Assembly (NCBI GenBank): GCA_944391025.1
Contig: CALXSC010000018.1
Coordinates: forward strand, 1-34,190
DNA: 34,190 bases
Direction of reading: 5' to 3'
Source of the DNA: an uncultured Rickettsiales bacterium
GTDB lineage: Bacteria > Pseudomonadota > Alphaproteobacteria > Rickettsiales > UBA1997
Both the position numbers and the translations under genes were made by a program. Every line of letters begins with the position of its first letter. The first letter of the stretch is position 1. The notes under the pieces were generated by a model that was given only the letters and a program-made list of their open reading frames with translations, was not told the DNA's origin and did not search any database. Positions 8,063 to 15,620 of the stretch are shown in pieces.

Positions 8063-8126
8063 TTGACAATTGACTTATAATGTTTAAATATCTTAATTAT
8101 TAAATTATTTAATGATTAAAATATTT
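8063..8126 (+). promoter_or_regulatory. marR promoter with 41-bp near-palindromic operator
   Basis: A consensus TTGACA stands at 8063-8068, with a second TTGACT at 8070-8075. From 8086 to 8126 the sequence is an almost perfect palindrome centred on T8106. Its left half is AAATATC plus TTAATTATTAAAT, and its right half is ATTTAATGATTAA plus AATATTT, with about three mismatched pairs. It covers the expected -10 region and ends 21 bases before the marR ATG. MarR dimers bind palindromes and usually repress their own operon, so this is the likely operator for marR-macA-macB-tolC. Confidence 0.65.
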
Positions 8127-8147
8127 AAAGAATGTTAAAGAAAGTTT

Positions 8148-8582
8148 ATGAATAGGGATGAAGTAGTAAATGAGTTTGAAAAACAACTGCAAAATGGCCA
8201 TAGGTTGAGGGATAGGATGGATAAAAATGTTGATTTTAAATCTTTTAGCAAACAACAGATGACGGCGATGTTGGATTTGAAATTTATGGGCAAATCAAAG
8301 TTAAAGGACGTTGCAGAGAAAAGCGGAATATCTTCACAATACCTCTGCATAATGTTCAATAACCTTGAGAAAGAAGGTCTGGTAGCAAGGGAAATAGATG
8401 ACAACGACAGGAGGAATACATACTATTCAATAACGGAAAGCGGAATTAAAAAATTAGACGATAAAATTGATGAGATAAAAGCTTCACTGGCAAATCTATT
8501 GGATGATATGGACGATAGGGATGTTGAAGAGTTTGGAAAGGCTTTAAGGACTATGAACAAAATAATGGAGGAATACTTCTAG
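8148..8582 (+). CDS. MarR family transcriptional regulator
   Basis: The product has 144 residues, normal for MarR. The winged helix spans about residues 35-105: LKDVAEKSGISSQYLCIMFNNLEKEGLV is the helix-turn-helix, and DDNDRRNTYYSITESG (84-99) is the wing with the family's typical D-x-RR and 'T-x-x-G' ending. Flanking helices form the dimerisation region. It is the first gene of an operon with macA, macB and a tolC-like gene, only four bases from macA, and lies just downstream of a 41-bp palindrome. Repression of the export operon, released by a ligand that is probably also exported, is the standard arrangement and is inferred here. The ligand is unknown. Confidence 0.88.
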   Translation: MNRDEVVNEFEKQLQNGHRLRDRMDKNVDFKSFSKQQMTAMLDLKFMGKSKLKDVAEKSGISSQYLCIMFNNLEKEGLVAREIDDNDRRNTYYSITESGIKKLDDKIDEIKASLANLLDDMDDRDVEEFGKALRTMNKIMEEYF

Positions 8583-8586
8583 AAGT

Positions 8587-9762
8587 ATGATAAATTTTAA
8601 GAATTTGAATAGGAAAAAAATAATAGTTTATGGTGCAGTTGCTTTAGCTGCAGGGTATTTTGGATATGGATATTTTTCGCCTAAAAGCGATATAACCTAT
8701 ATGACCCAAGAGGTTGTAAGGGGAAATATAGAAAAGGTTGTAAATGCAACGGGCGAAATCGGAGCCATTGAACTGGTTGATGTGGGTGCACAGGTTTCTG
8801 GTGAAATAGAAAAACTCTATGTAGAGTTGGGACAGAAGGTAAAGAAGGGAGATCTAATAGCTCAAATAGATTCAACGACACAACAGAATGAAGTTGATGT
8901 TAATAAGGCAAAATTGGAGAGCTATAATGCACAGCTTAAGGCAGCAAAGGTTTCTTTAAATATCGCTAAGACCCAATATGAGAGGTCTAGCAGACTAATG
9001 AAAAAAAATGCTACTTCAAGAGAATCGTTTGAGAATTTTAGAAATACCTATGAGACAGCTAAATCAAATCTTGCAGAGCTGGAATCATTGGTAAAGCAGA
9101 CTAAAATAAATTTGAGTACTGCAGAGACTAACCTTGGCTATACAACAATTGTTGCGCCAACGGATGGGACTATTGTATCTGTGCCCGTTGAACAGGGTCA
9201 GACGGTAAACTCTGCAATGAGCACTCCGACTATTGTTCAGATAGCTGACCTAACTAAAATGGAGATATTAATGGAAATTTCTGAGGCTGATATTACAAGC
9301 GTTAAGCCTGGTTTAAAGGTTAGCTACAGCATATTGGGCGATTCAAAGGAGTATGAAACAACCCTAAAATCAATTGACCCGGGATTAACCCTGTTAACTA
9401 ACGGCGAATATACAGGTGTCGTTGGGTCAGATGAGGCTGTTTACTACTACGGAAGGTTAGAAATACCTAATGAAGATGAAAAACTAAGAATAGGTATGAC
9501 TACAGAAAATACAATATATGTAAATAGCGCTTCAAATGTCCTAATGATTCCTACTATGGCCGTATTTAGAAAGGACGGTGGACTCTATGTAAATATTATT
9601 AAGGACGGCAAAGTTGAAGAGAGAAGGATTGAACCTGGCATATCAAACAGCACCACTCTTGAGGTAAAAAGCGGCCTAAGCGAAGGGGAAGAAATAGTGC
9701 TGTCCTCACTATCTGCCGAAGAAATAACAGAAAAAGTGAACAAGTTTGCTAGGAGAAGGTAA
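8587..9762 (+). CDS. macA: MacA-like periplasmic adaptor of an ABC export system
   Basis: This is a 391-residue membrane-fusion protein. An N-terminal membrane anchor covers about residues 12-27 (KIIVYGAVALAAGYFGYGYF). The first half of the lipoyl domain follows (VGAQVSGEIEKLYVELGQKV, about 65-84), then a long alpha-helical hairpin (about 97-175), the second lipoyl half (TTIVAPTDGTIVSVPVEQGQ) and a beta-barrel with VQIADLTKMEILMEISEADI. A membrane-proximal domain ends it. Length and order match MacA/HlyD-type adaptors, which link the inner-membrane MacB to the outer-membrane channel across the periplasm. A GGAGGAAT at the end of marR serves as the ribosome site, and macB starts six bases after the stop. 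Orthology to E. coli MacA is by class, not proven. Confidence 0.85.
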   Translation: MINFKNLNRKKIIVYGAVALAAGYFGYGYFSPKSDITYMTQEVVRGNIEKVVNATGEIGAIELVDVGAQVSGEIEKLYVELGQKVKKGDLIAQIDSTTQQNEVDVNKAKLESYNAQLKAAKVSLNIAKTQYERSSRLMKKNATSRESFENFRNTYETAKSNLAELESLVKQTKINLSTAETNLGYTTIVAPTDGTIVSVPVEQGQTVNSAMSTPTIVQIADLTKMEILMEISEADITSVKPGLKVSYSILGDSKEYETTLKSIDPGLTLLTNGEYTGVVGSDEAVYYYGRLEIPNEDEKLRIGMTTENTIYVNSASNVLMIPTMAVFRKDGGLYVNIIKDGKVEERRIEPGISNSTTLEVKSGLSEGEEIVLSSLSAEEITEKVNKFARRR

Positions 9763-9768
9763 TTAGCC

Positions 9769-11709
9769 ATGAATATTCTTGAAATAAAAGATTTAAATAA
9801 ATATTACGGAAGCGGAACGAACAGAGTCCATATATTGAAAAATATCAATCTTTCAATACAAAAGGGCGATTTTGTAGCAATAATCGGACAGTCTGGTTCT
9901 GGAAAATCAACTCTCATGAATATAATCGGGTGTCTAGATAGTCCTACCTCTGGAGTATATAGCATAAATGGCGTTGACGTTGCCAATATGGATAAAGATC
10001 TGTTAGCAGAAATGCGTTGCCGAACCTTTGGCTTTATATTCCAGAGGTACAACCTGCTCAGCAATCTGGATGCAACGGAAAATGCTGCACTGCCTGCGGT
10101 ATATTCTGGACTTGATTTCACAAGCAGAAATGCAAGGGCAGTTCAAATACTTGAGAACCTAGACCTAGGCAACAGACTTAAGAACAAGCCCAGCGAACTT
10201 TCGGGCGGACAGCAACAGAGGGTTAGTATTGCCCGCGCCCTTATGAATGGCGGTGAGATAATATTAGCCGATGAACCAACTGGTGCTTTAGATTCAAGGA
10301 GCGGTGAAATGGTTATGGAGATTATACACGACCTCTACAGAAAGGGACATACGATAATACTAGTAACCCACGATAAGAAGATAGCCTCACAAGCAAGCAG
10401 GATTATAGAAATAAAGGACGGTGAAATTCTATCTGATACTAGAAAATCCGATAATTTCTACGAGCTAGTGGACGAAGTAAAGGACATAAAAAGGACAAGA
10501 ATGGGCTATTTAAAATATAGGTTTTCAGAAGCATTCAAAATGTCAATTCAAGCAATACTATCCCATAAGATGAGGTCACTTTTGACAATGCTTGGCATCA
10601 TTATAGGCATAGCATCCGTTGTATCTGTAGTAGCCCTAGGCAACGGTTCCCAGGCTAAAGTTATGGAAAACATAAGCTCTATGGGTACAAACACTATAAC
10701 TATCTTGCCGGGTACTGGGTTTGGTGACCTGCGTTCAGGAAAGGTAAAGAGTCTAAAGATTGATGATTCCGACTATTTGGCAAAGCAGGGCTTCATAGAC
10801 AGTGCAACCCCAAATATTTCTGCAAGTGCAACATTACTGTATGGAAATATGTCCGTAACAGCCAGCCTAAGGGGTGTTGGCTACCAATACTTTGACGTTT
10901 TTGGCAAAACCTTTGAGGCAGGAAGACCATTTACCGAAGAAGAAGTAAAGAGGGTTGCATCAGTGGTTGTAATTGACCATAACGCAAAGAAGGAACTGTT
11001 TGAATATGACCCAAACCCAGTCGGCAAGGTTATTATATTCAACAGAAAGCCTTTAGAAATCATTGGCGTACTTGAGAAGGATAGGAATACCGGACCAAGT
11101 TCCGAAATGATAACCCTATATACACCCTACACGACAGCTATGCGTAAAATTACTGGTGGAAATGATATAAACACTATAACCGTAAAGGTTTCTGATGATG
11201 TAAATTCACAGGTTGCAGAGGCAAGCATTGAAAAAATACTCACTGCATCCCACAGAAAAAAAGACTTTTTCATGATTAACAGTGACAGCATTAAGCAAAC
11301 AATACAGGAAACCACTAACACCATGACCCTATTAATATCCTGCATAGCAGTAATTTCATTAATCGTAGGCGGTATAGGCGTGATGAATATTATGCTAGTT
11401 TCCGTAACCGAAAGAACTAAAGAAATTGGTATTAGAATGGCTATTGGTGCAAAGCAGCACAACATTCTTGAACAATTTCTAATAGAAGCAATTCTAATAT
11501 GCATCATAGGCGGATTCTTCGGCGTAACACTATCAATGATAATCGGCTTTAGCTTCAACATGTTCTCCGACGACTTCACTATGATTTTTTCAGGGACATC
11601 AATTGTATTAGCCCTTCTTTGCTCAACGGCAATTGGCGTCATATTCGGATACATGCCTGCAAAGAACGCTTCAAATCTTAACCCAATAAATGCATTAGCA
11701 AGAGAATAA
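9769..11709 (+). CDS. macB: MacB-like ABC transporter, fused ATPase and permease
   Basis: This 646-residue type VII ABC protein has its ATPase first: Walker A GQSGSGKST (40-48), Q-loop FQRYNLLS, signature LSGGQQQ (144-150), Walker B IILADEP with E169, and the H-loop LVTHDKK. A first membrane helix at about 265-290 (MLGIIIGIASVVSVVALG) leads into the periplasmic MacB_PCD domain. Three C-terminal helices (about 520-640) carry the FtsX-type fold, with SVTERTKEIGIRMAIGA between them. The length matches MacB. Such pumps use ATP in a mechanotransmission cycle to push substrates from the periplasm through a TolC channel. The ribosome site AGGAGAAGG overlaps the end of macA. A macrolide, peptide or siderophore substrate cannot be told from the sequence. 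Confidence 0.93.
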   Translation: MNILEIKDLNKYYGSGTNRVHILKNINLSIQKGDFVAIIGQSGSGKSTLMNIIGCLDSPTSGVYSINGVDVANMDKDLLAEMRCRTFGFIFQRYNLLSNLDATENAALPAVYSGLDFTSRNARAVQILENLDLGNRLKNKPSELSGGQQQRVSIARALMNGGEIILADEPTGALDSRSGEMVMEIIHDLYRKGHTIILVTHDKKIASQASRIIEIKDGEILSDTRKSDNFYELVDEVKDIKRTRMGYLKYRFSEAFKMSIQAILSHKMRSLLTMLGIIIGIASVVSVVALGNGSQAKVMENISSMGTNTITILPGTGFGDLRSGKVKSLKIDDSDYLAKQGFIDSATPNISASATLLYGNMSVTASLRGVGYQYFDVFGKTFEAGRPFTEEEVKRVASVVVIDHNAKKELFEYDPNPVGKVIIFNRKPLEIIGVLEKDRNTGPSSEMITLYTPYTTAMRKITGGNDINTITVKVSDDVNSQVAEASIEKILTASHRKKDFFMINSDSIKQTIQETTNTMTLLISCIAVISLIVGGIGVMNIMLVSVTERTKEIGIRMAIGAKQHNILEQFLIEAILICIIGGFFGVTLSMIIGFSFNMFSDDFTMIFSGTSIVLALLCSTAIGVIFGYMPAKNASNLNPINALARE

Positions 11710-11729
11710 ACAAAAACAGAGGAACAACT

Positions 11730-13094
11730 ATGAAAAACAAAATATTATTTTTAACCCTTTTAAGCCTAACATTTGGCTGCATATCCACAAAATACAAGCC
11801 AATAGACCTCTCAGAGGAACTAAACTATAACAGGGAAGAAATTTCAAAAAAATACACCATTGACAAAGAATGGTGGCGGGGCTACAACAACAGCGAGCTA
11901 AACAAACTTGTAGCCCTAGCTCTAAAGAATAACATAGACTACATAAAAACTGCCCTAAATATAAATAAAGAACTATACAGGCTCAACCTCTCAAAGGCAG
12001 ACCTATTTCCAACCTTAAACGGAACTCTCGCAGCATCTAGCACCAGAGACATTGAACGAGGCGACAGCTTTTCAAACAGCTTCTCCGGCGAAATCGGCAT
12101 AAACTACGAAATAGACCTCTACGGCAAAATAAGAGACGCCAAAAACGCCCAAGAATTTGAATACAAAGCAACCGTAATGGACAGAGAGACCGCAAAACTT
12201 ACCCTAATCAACAGCGTAGTTGACCTATACTACAACCTATTATACCTAAACAATGCCATCGCAGCCACAGAAAACAGCCTAAAAAACTACGAAGAAATAT
12301 ATTCCCTAATGCAGGACAAATACCAAGGCGGTTCCATTGATTCCCTAGAACTCCTGCAGGCAAGACAGAGCATATCCACCGCAAAAAACAGCCTTCTAGA
12401 CCTAAAAACCCAATACAAAGAAATTGAACAGAGTCTAAGGAACCTATTAAACCTAAGACCTGAGGACAAACTAGACATAAAATTCACCAACATTCTAGAA
12501 ATCCAAAACATCGGCGTTGACCTAGACGTACCCGTTTCAATACTCGCAGAACGTCCCGACCTTAAGGCCAGCCAATATAGATTAGAAAAGGCTTTTAAAG
12601 AATTAAAGGCCGAAGATAAGAATTGGTACCCAAGCATTTCAATCAAAGGCGTATTGAGTTCTTCATCAAACAAAATAGACGAAACCTTTGACTACGGAAA
12701 CATCCTAGGCAATATCTCCATCAGCTTGCCATTCCTAGATTGGAACCGTGTTAGAAATAATATAAAAATCTCCGAAACCGACTACCAAATAGCCCTATTT
12801 GACTTCAGAGACAACCTAAACAGCGCCCTAAACGAAGTAGCCTACTACTACGCAGCCTATTCCAACAGCGAAAACATTTTCAAAAACTCCGAGAAAAAAT
12901 TCTCCGACAGCCTAGAGATTACCAAATATTACAGAGACCGATACAACAGCGGTAAAATAGAATTCAAGGACTACCTTGAGGCACTCAACACCGAAAACAC
13001 CTCAAAAATAGACCTAATAAAAAACAAATACCAATACATCAAATACGAAAGCATGGTATACAAAGTCATAGCAGGAAGATACATCAAAAATTAA
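11730..13094 (+). CDS. TolC/NodT-like outer-membrane efflux lipoprotein
   Basis: The 454-residue protein opens with a lipoprotein signal (MKNKILFLTLLSLTFGC), the lipobox Cys being residue 17, as in NodT/CusC-type channels. Two outer-membrane efflux repeats follow (about 60-240 and 265-450). Typical stretches are INYEIDLYGKIRDAKNA, YQGGSIDSLELLQARQS and, in the second repeat, SISLPFLDWNRVRNNI and YNSGKIEFKDYLEALN. Three copies would form the beta-barrel and periplasmic tunnel that dock to MacA. A GAGG site lies just before the ATG, 20 bases after macB. Codons here favour C in the third position and the coding strand has C over G, unlike macA, where G exceeds C. This shift continues into the noncoding DNA downstream. 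Confidence 0.87.
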   Translation: MKNKILFLTLLSLTFGCISTKYKPIDLSEELNYNREEISKKYTIDKEWWRGYNNSELNKLVALALKNNIDYIKTALNINKELYRLNLSKADLFPTLNGTLAASSTRDIERGDSFSNSFSGEIGINYEIDLYGKIRDAKNAQEFEYKATVMDRETAKLTLINSVVDLYYNLLYLNNAIAATENSLKNYEEIYSLMQDKYQGGSIDSLELLQARQSISTAKNSLLDLKTQYKEIEQSLRNLLNLRPEDKLDIKFTNILEIQNIGVDLDVPVSILAERPDLKASQYRLEKAFKELKAEDKNWYPSISIKGVLSSSSNKIDETFDYGNILGNISISLPFLDWNRVRNNIKISETDYQIALFDFRDNLNSALNEVAYYYAAYSNSENIFKNSEKKFSDSLEITKYYRDRYNSGKIEFKDYLEALNTENTSKIDLIKNKYQYIKYESMVYKVIAGRYIKN

Positions 13095-13095
13095 A

Positions 13096-13417
13096 CAGGC
13101 GGCGGAGACTTTTAATCATTTCAGTGCCCCCATTTTTCAAAGCAGGCTCTCCGCCATATACACAACAGCAACACACCACACCACAACACATAACAACACA
13201 AAAGGCGGCAGGGAATTAAAAAAATAGTTTGAAGCACAACCATCAATGAAAAAAAACTAATAAAAATAAGGCAATCCCCTGCCATACACAGCACAATTGC
13301 AAAGGCGGCAGAGTTTTAAAACACATGGAAACTACCACACGCAAACCAAACTAAACTCAAAAAAATACCGGAGGATTTCCTTATTTCTGACCATTTAGCT
13401 GGACCCCGCCATATACA
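13096..13417. repeat. Three tandem ~100-bp hairpin repeats downstream of tolC
   Basis: Three units start at about 13096, 13201 and 13301. Each opens with an AAAGGCGGCAG-like string (the 11-mer is identical at 13201-13211 and 13301-13311, exactly 100 bases apart) and each closes with GCCATAYACA. The arms can pair within each unit: GGCGGAGA/TCTCCGCC (13101-13108/13148-13155), GGCAGGG/CCCTGCC (13207-13213/13277-13283) and GGCGG/CCGCC (13304-13308/13406-13410). Arms differ between units one and two yet remain complementary, while the loops (39, 63 and 97 bases) share little. The strand is C-rich and G-poor. The first hairpin may also end the macAB-tolC transcript. No open frame of note is present. 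Confidence 0.6.
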
Positions 13418-13597
13418 TAAATATATCAAATTAAAAACAATATCAAACAACATTACAATATAATCAGACCTTTGAAATTTAAGCCTCTTCCCCCAGCTTC
13501 CAAAGAAACCACGGTTAAAATCTAATTATACAAAAATAGCTATATAATCAATATTCACTCCCCACTCCACGCAACACAACTACAAGTAGAGTAAACA

Positions 13598-13795
13598 AAT
13601 TTTCCAATCTACAAACCACAACCCATATTTGCCACTTCCCCAACCAAAAGTATCGGCTGCCTTTGGAAAATTAAAATTATATAAAAATTCGCACTTTTCA
13701 AAAAGAAAGGTGCGGGAGTTAGCAGAACACTTGATGTTCCTTATAAGTTTCCCCTCCTTACGAAAGTGAGGGCTTATCTCTTATAAGCTCCCGCA
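13598..13795. ncRNA. Candidate structured RNA (element A) with alternative pairings
   Basis: From 13690 nearly every base can pair. CGCACTTTTC (13690-13699) pairs with GAAAGGTGCG (13705-13714). TGCGGGAG (13711-13718) pairs with CTCCCGCA (13788-13795). GAACA/TGTTC (13725-13729/13735-13739) is a side hairpin. CTTATAAG occurs twice (13740-13747 and 13780-13787) and, being self-complementary, continues the closing helix. CCCTC/GAGGG (13752-13756/13768-13772) caps it. The first hairpin and the closing helix share TGCG and so exclude each other, as in a switch. Upstream, AATTTTCCAA (13598-13607) pairs with TTGGAAAATT (13663-13672). It is not a tRNA: no T-loop or anticodon arm is visible. Strand and function are unknown. 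Confidence 0.5.
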
Positions 13796-13943
13796 TAAAA
13801 TAACTGTTTATAAAAATATGGATTTGGTTGTAAAAGTCAATGGTTTTTGATGGTGTTTCTGGCGATTATATGCCTAATTAATTAAAAGAGTTTTGGTTGG
13901 TGTATGGGGAAGGAAGGAATGGTGAATGGTGAGGGAGACGGGA

Positions 13944-14183
13944 GGGGCGGCCGCAGCTATATTTTTTCATTTTTTTAAAGTTAGTCCGCTTCTCTTTAGG
14001 CTGGGTCAGATGGCGAGGCTGTCGGTTTTGGCGGACTTTAAAAAAAATGAAAAAATATAGAGCAAGGCGAAGGTCTTAAGACTTTTTCCCTCTCTGCCCT
14101 TTTCCAAACCCCCCAGCCAAACTAACCACCACCGTCAGTTCTGCAACCTCTCCCTTAAAGAGAAAAAGTCCTGCGGCCGCCCC
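13944..14183. repeat. 240-bp nested inverted-repeat element with GC-rich closing arms
   Basis: The outer arms GGGGCGGCCGCAG (13944-13956) and CTGCGGCCGCCCC (14171-14183) are perfect 13-bp complements. Abutting the left arm, 13957-13989 pairs with 14031-14060 (24 A/T-rich pairs with one bulged A, a TTAG bulge, then TCCGC/GCGGA), leaving a 41-base GC-rich loop. GACTTTTTC (14080-14088) pairs with GAAAAAGTC (14162-14170), which abuts the right outer arm. The whole is a three-way junction. Flanking DNA is G-rich on the left (13890-13943) and C-rich on the right (14088-14195), unlike the AT-rich surroundings. It contains no gene. A folded RNA, a MITE-like element or a DNA-level protein site are all possible. 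Confidence 0.6.
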
Positions 14184-14237
14184 CGCCCCCGCTACCTGCA
14201 CTAAAGGTATATTGACCTATCAAATTTATATTATTTA

Positions 14238-14266
14238 TTGACTATTAAGACTTCAGCTACTATTGT
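14238..14266 (+). promoter_or_regulatory. Probable promoter for the AtpR-AtpB pair
   Basis: TTGACT (14238-14243) and TATTGT (14261-14266) are separated by 17 bases and lie 31 bases before the first gene. This is a fair but not perfect sigma-70 pair. Confidence 0.4.
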
Positions 14267-14296
14267 TAATCTATATAGTTTTGAAATAAGTAGTAT

Positions 14297-14563
14297 ATGA
14301 ATATAGTAATCCTGGTATCTATTGGTATTTTGATTGGGATATTGAATTCACTTGCATTGAAGTGGACGGTTAAAAAAATTGTAGAATATAAAAATGCTGG
14401 AATTGCTGTATTTAGTTTTTTTACTAGAATAGCTGTTATTTGCACTCTGTTCTATTATTTTATGGATGGTAGTTGGAAAAATGCTGTTTTTATGCTGTTG
14501 GGCTTGACTATTTCAAAAATATTTTTTATCATATTAGAGAAAAAAAAGGGTATTAAGAAATGA
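14297..14563 (+). CDS. atpR: N-ATPase subunit AtpR-like small membrane protein
   Basis: This 88-residue hydrophobic protein has three predicted membrane segments (about 3-20, 38-56 and 63-80). The pattern LALKWTVKKI, then SFFTRIAVICTLFYYFMDGSW, then LLGLTISKIFF fits the AtpR subunit of N-type (sodium-type) rotary ATPases, which has a conserved Arg in the second helix (here R43). It differs from the ordinary AtpI/UncI family, although AtpI is the alternative reading. AtpR is thought to help assemble the c-ring. The gene overlaps the a-subunit gene in an ATGA, and AtpR followed directly by AtpB is the N-ATPase operon order. No clear ribosome site precedes the ATG. Confidence 0.65.
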   Translation: MNIVILVSIGILIGILNSLALKWTVKKIVEYKNAGIAVFSFFTRIAVICTLFYYFMDGSWKNAVFMLLGLTISKIFFIILEKKKGIKK

Positions 14564-15225
14564 AAATTACTCCGGATCAATATATAGTATGGCAGGATGG
14601 TTTCTTTAAAATAAACCATACAATACTTTTTACATGGTTTATAATGGCGGTTATGATAATTGTTGCGCTCATATTGAGAGCTGTATTGACCCATGAAAAA
14701 AATATTGGCAAGCTGCAAAACTTTTTTGAAATATTAATAACTGGCATAAAAGACCAGGTTGAAAAAATGGGAAAAGTTGATTTAAATTTTGTTTTTCCGT
14801 TTATTGCAACTATATTTATATTTATATTGTTCTCAAATCTTCTGCAAATAATACCATTTTTTCATTCGCCAACGGCTTCTCTGTCTACAACGGTAGCTCT
14901 TGTTGTTGTGGTTGTATCCCTTGGTATTATATATGGCGTTAAAAGGGTTGGGGTAATTGGATATCTTAAAAAATACATTAGACCAACGGTGGTTATGCTG
15001 CCGATGAATATAATAAGCGATATTTCAAGCAACTGTGCATTAGCTATAAGGCTGTATGGAAATATTATGAGCGGTATGGTTATTGGGGCGGTAGTTTCAC
15101 AGATAGCGTTTCTAGCGCTAGGATTTCCAATATTTTTAAGTATATTAAGCTTCATTAGCAGCGTTATTCAAGCATATATTTTTTCAATATTGGCACTTGT
15201 ATTTATTCTCTCTGCGGAAAACTAA
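14560..15225 (+). CDS. atpB: ATP synthase F0 subunit a, N-ATPase type
   Basis: The 221-residue membrane protein forms the stator half-channels of a rotary ATPase. The opening MKITPDQYIVWQDGFFKIN resembles N-ATPase a subunits. The essential stator arginine is R164 in CALAIRLYGNIMSG, the Gln in SVIQAYIFSI (Q204) is the partner position in the last helix, and TASLSTTVALV is the conserved segment before helix 4. Five to six membrane helices are visible and the length is normal. Genes for c, b or the F1 part do not follow: an XRE regulator begins 42 bases downstream. If functional, its product must assemble with subunits encoded elsewhere. Confidence 0.88.
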   Translation: MKITPDQYIVWQDGFFKINHTILFTWFIMAVMIIVALILRAVLTHEKNIGKLQNFFEILITGIKDQVEKMGKVDLNFVFPFIATIFIFILFSNLLQIIPFFHSPTASLSTTVALVVVVVSLGIIYGVKRVGVIGYLKKYIRPTVVMLPMNIISDISSNCALAIRLYGNIMSGMVIGAVVSQIAFLALGFPIFLSILSFISSVIQAYIFSILALVFILSAEN

Positions 15226-15267
15226 ATATATTGAATTTATTAAACTTTTAACAATTAGGGTAAACAT

Positions 15268-15573
15268 ATGAAAAATAATATATTAAAAGAAATTTCTAAA
15301 ATGCTTAAACATGAAAGAAGGTATCATAATATAACATTGGAAGAATTATCATTACGTACTGATATCTCATATAATTCAGTTTGGAATATTGAAAATGGAT
15401 GCGATTTTAAAATGTCAACGTTTATAAAACTTTGCAATTTCTATGGAATAGATATTACGAAGTTATTTACTGATAAAAATTTTAAAAGTAATTCTAAATT
15501 AAAATTAAATAAAGAACAGACGGAAAATTTGAAAAAATTTATAAACAGCCTTCAAAATATAGAAGATAAATAA
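15268..15573 (+). CDS. XRE family helix-turn-helix regulator
   Basis: The 101-residue protein has one HTH_3/XRE domain at about residues 7-65: LKHERRYHNITLEELSLRTD, then ISYNSVWNIENG, then the final helix TFIKLCNFYGIDITKLF. The remaining 35 residues are Lys/Asn-rich and probably serve dimerisation. An AGGG six to nine bases before the ATG (TTAGGGTAAACAT) supports the start. No toxin, phage or restriction partner is adjacent, so the target is unknown. It follows atpB by 42 bases in the same orientation and could be carried on the same transcript. Confidence 0.8.
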   Translation: MKNNILKEISKMLKHERRYHNITLEELSLRTDISYNSVWNIENGCDFKMSTFIKLCNFYGIDITKLFTDKNFKSNSKLKLNKEQTENLKKFINSLQNIEDK

Positions 15574-15598
15574 ATATATCGCTATATATGCCGTGGTT

Positions 15599-15620
15599 AA
15601 ACTATTTATTTAAATAGTTT
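15599..15620. terminator. Palindromic hairpin between convergent genes
   Basis: AAACTATTTA (15599-15608) and TAAATAGTTT (15611-15620) make a 10-bp AT-only stem between the XRE gene and the 3' end of the HIT gene, whose stop it overlaps. It is a weak bidirectional terminator at best. Confidence 0.35.

Noticed and set aside
11127..11654. 175-codon minus-strand frame within macB
   Set aside because: The sense strand encodes the conserved MacB membrane domain; the antisense frame is a by-product.
13096..13417. CRISPR array
   Set aside because: Only three units, imperfect repeats at both unit ends, spacers of very different length and no cas genes nearby.
13711..13795. tRNA-sized fold with a GCGGGAG/CTCCCGC end stem
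   Set aside because: No T-loop (GGTTCRA), anticodon arm or CCA-ready end; the internal helices do not match a tRNA.
13957..14060. Ordinary rho-independent terminator
   Set aside because: The T run is inside the stem on its 5' side, the GC part is internal and the loop is 41 bases; this does not match a terminator in either direction.
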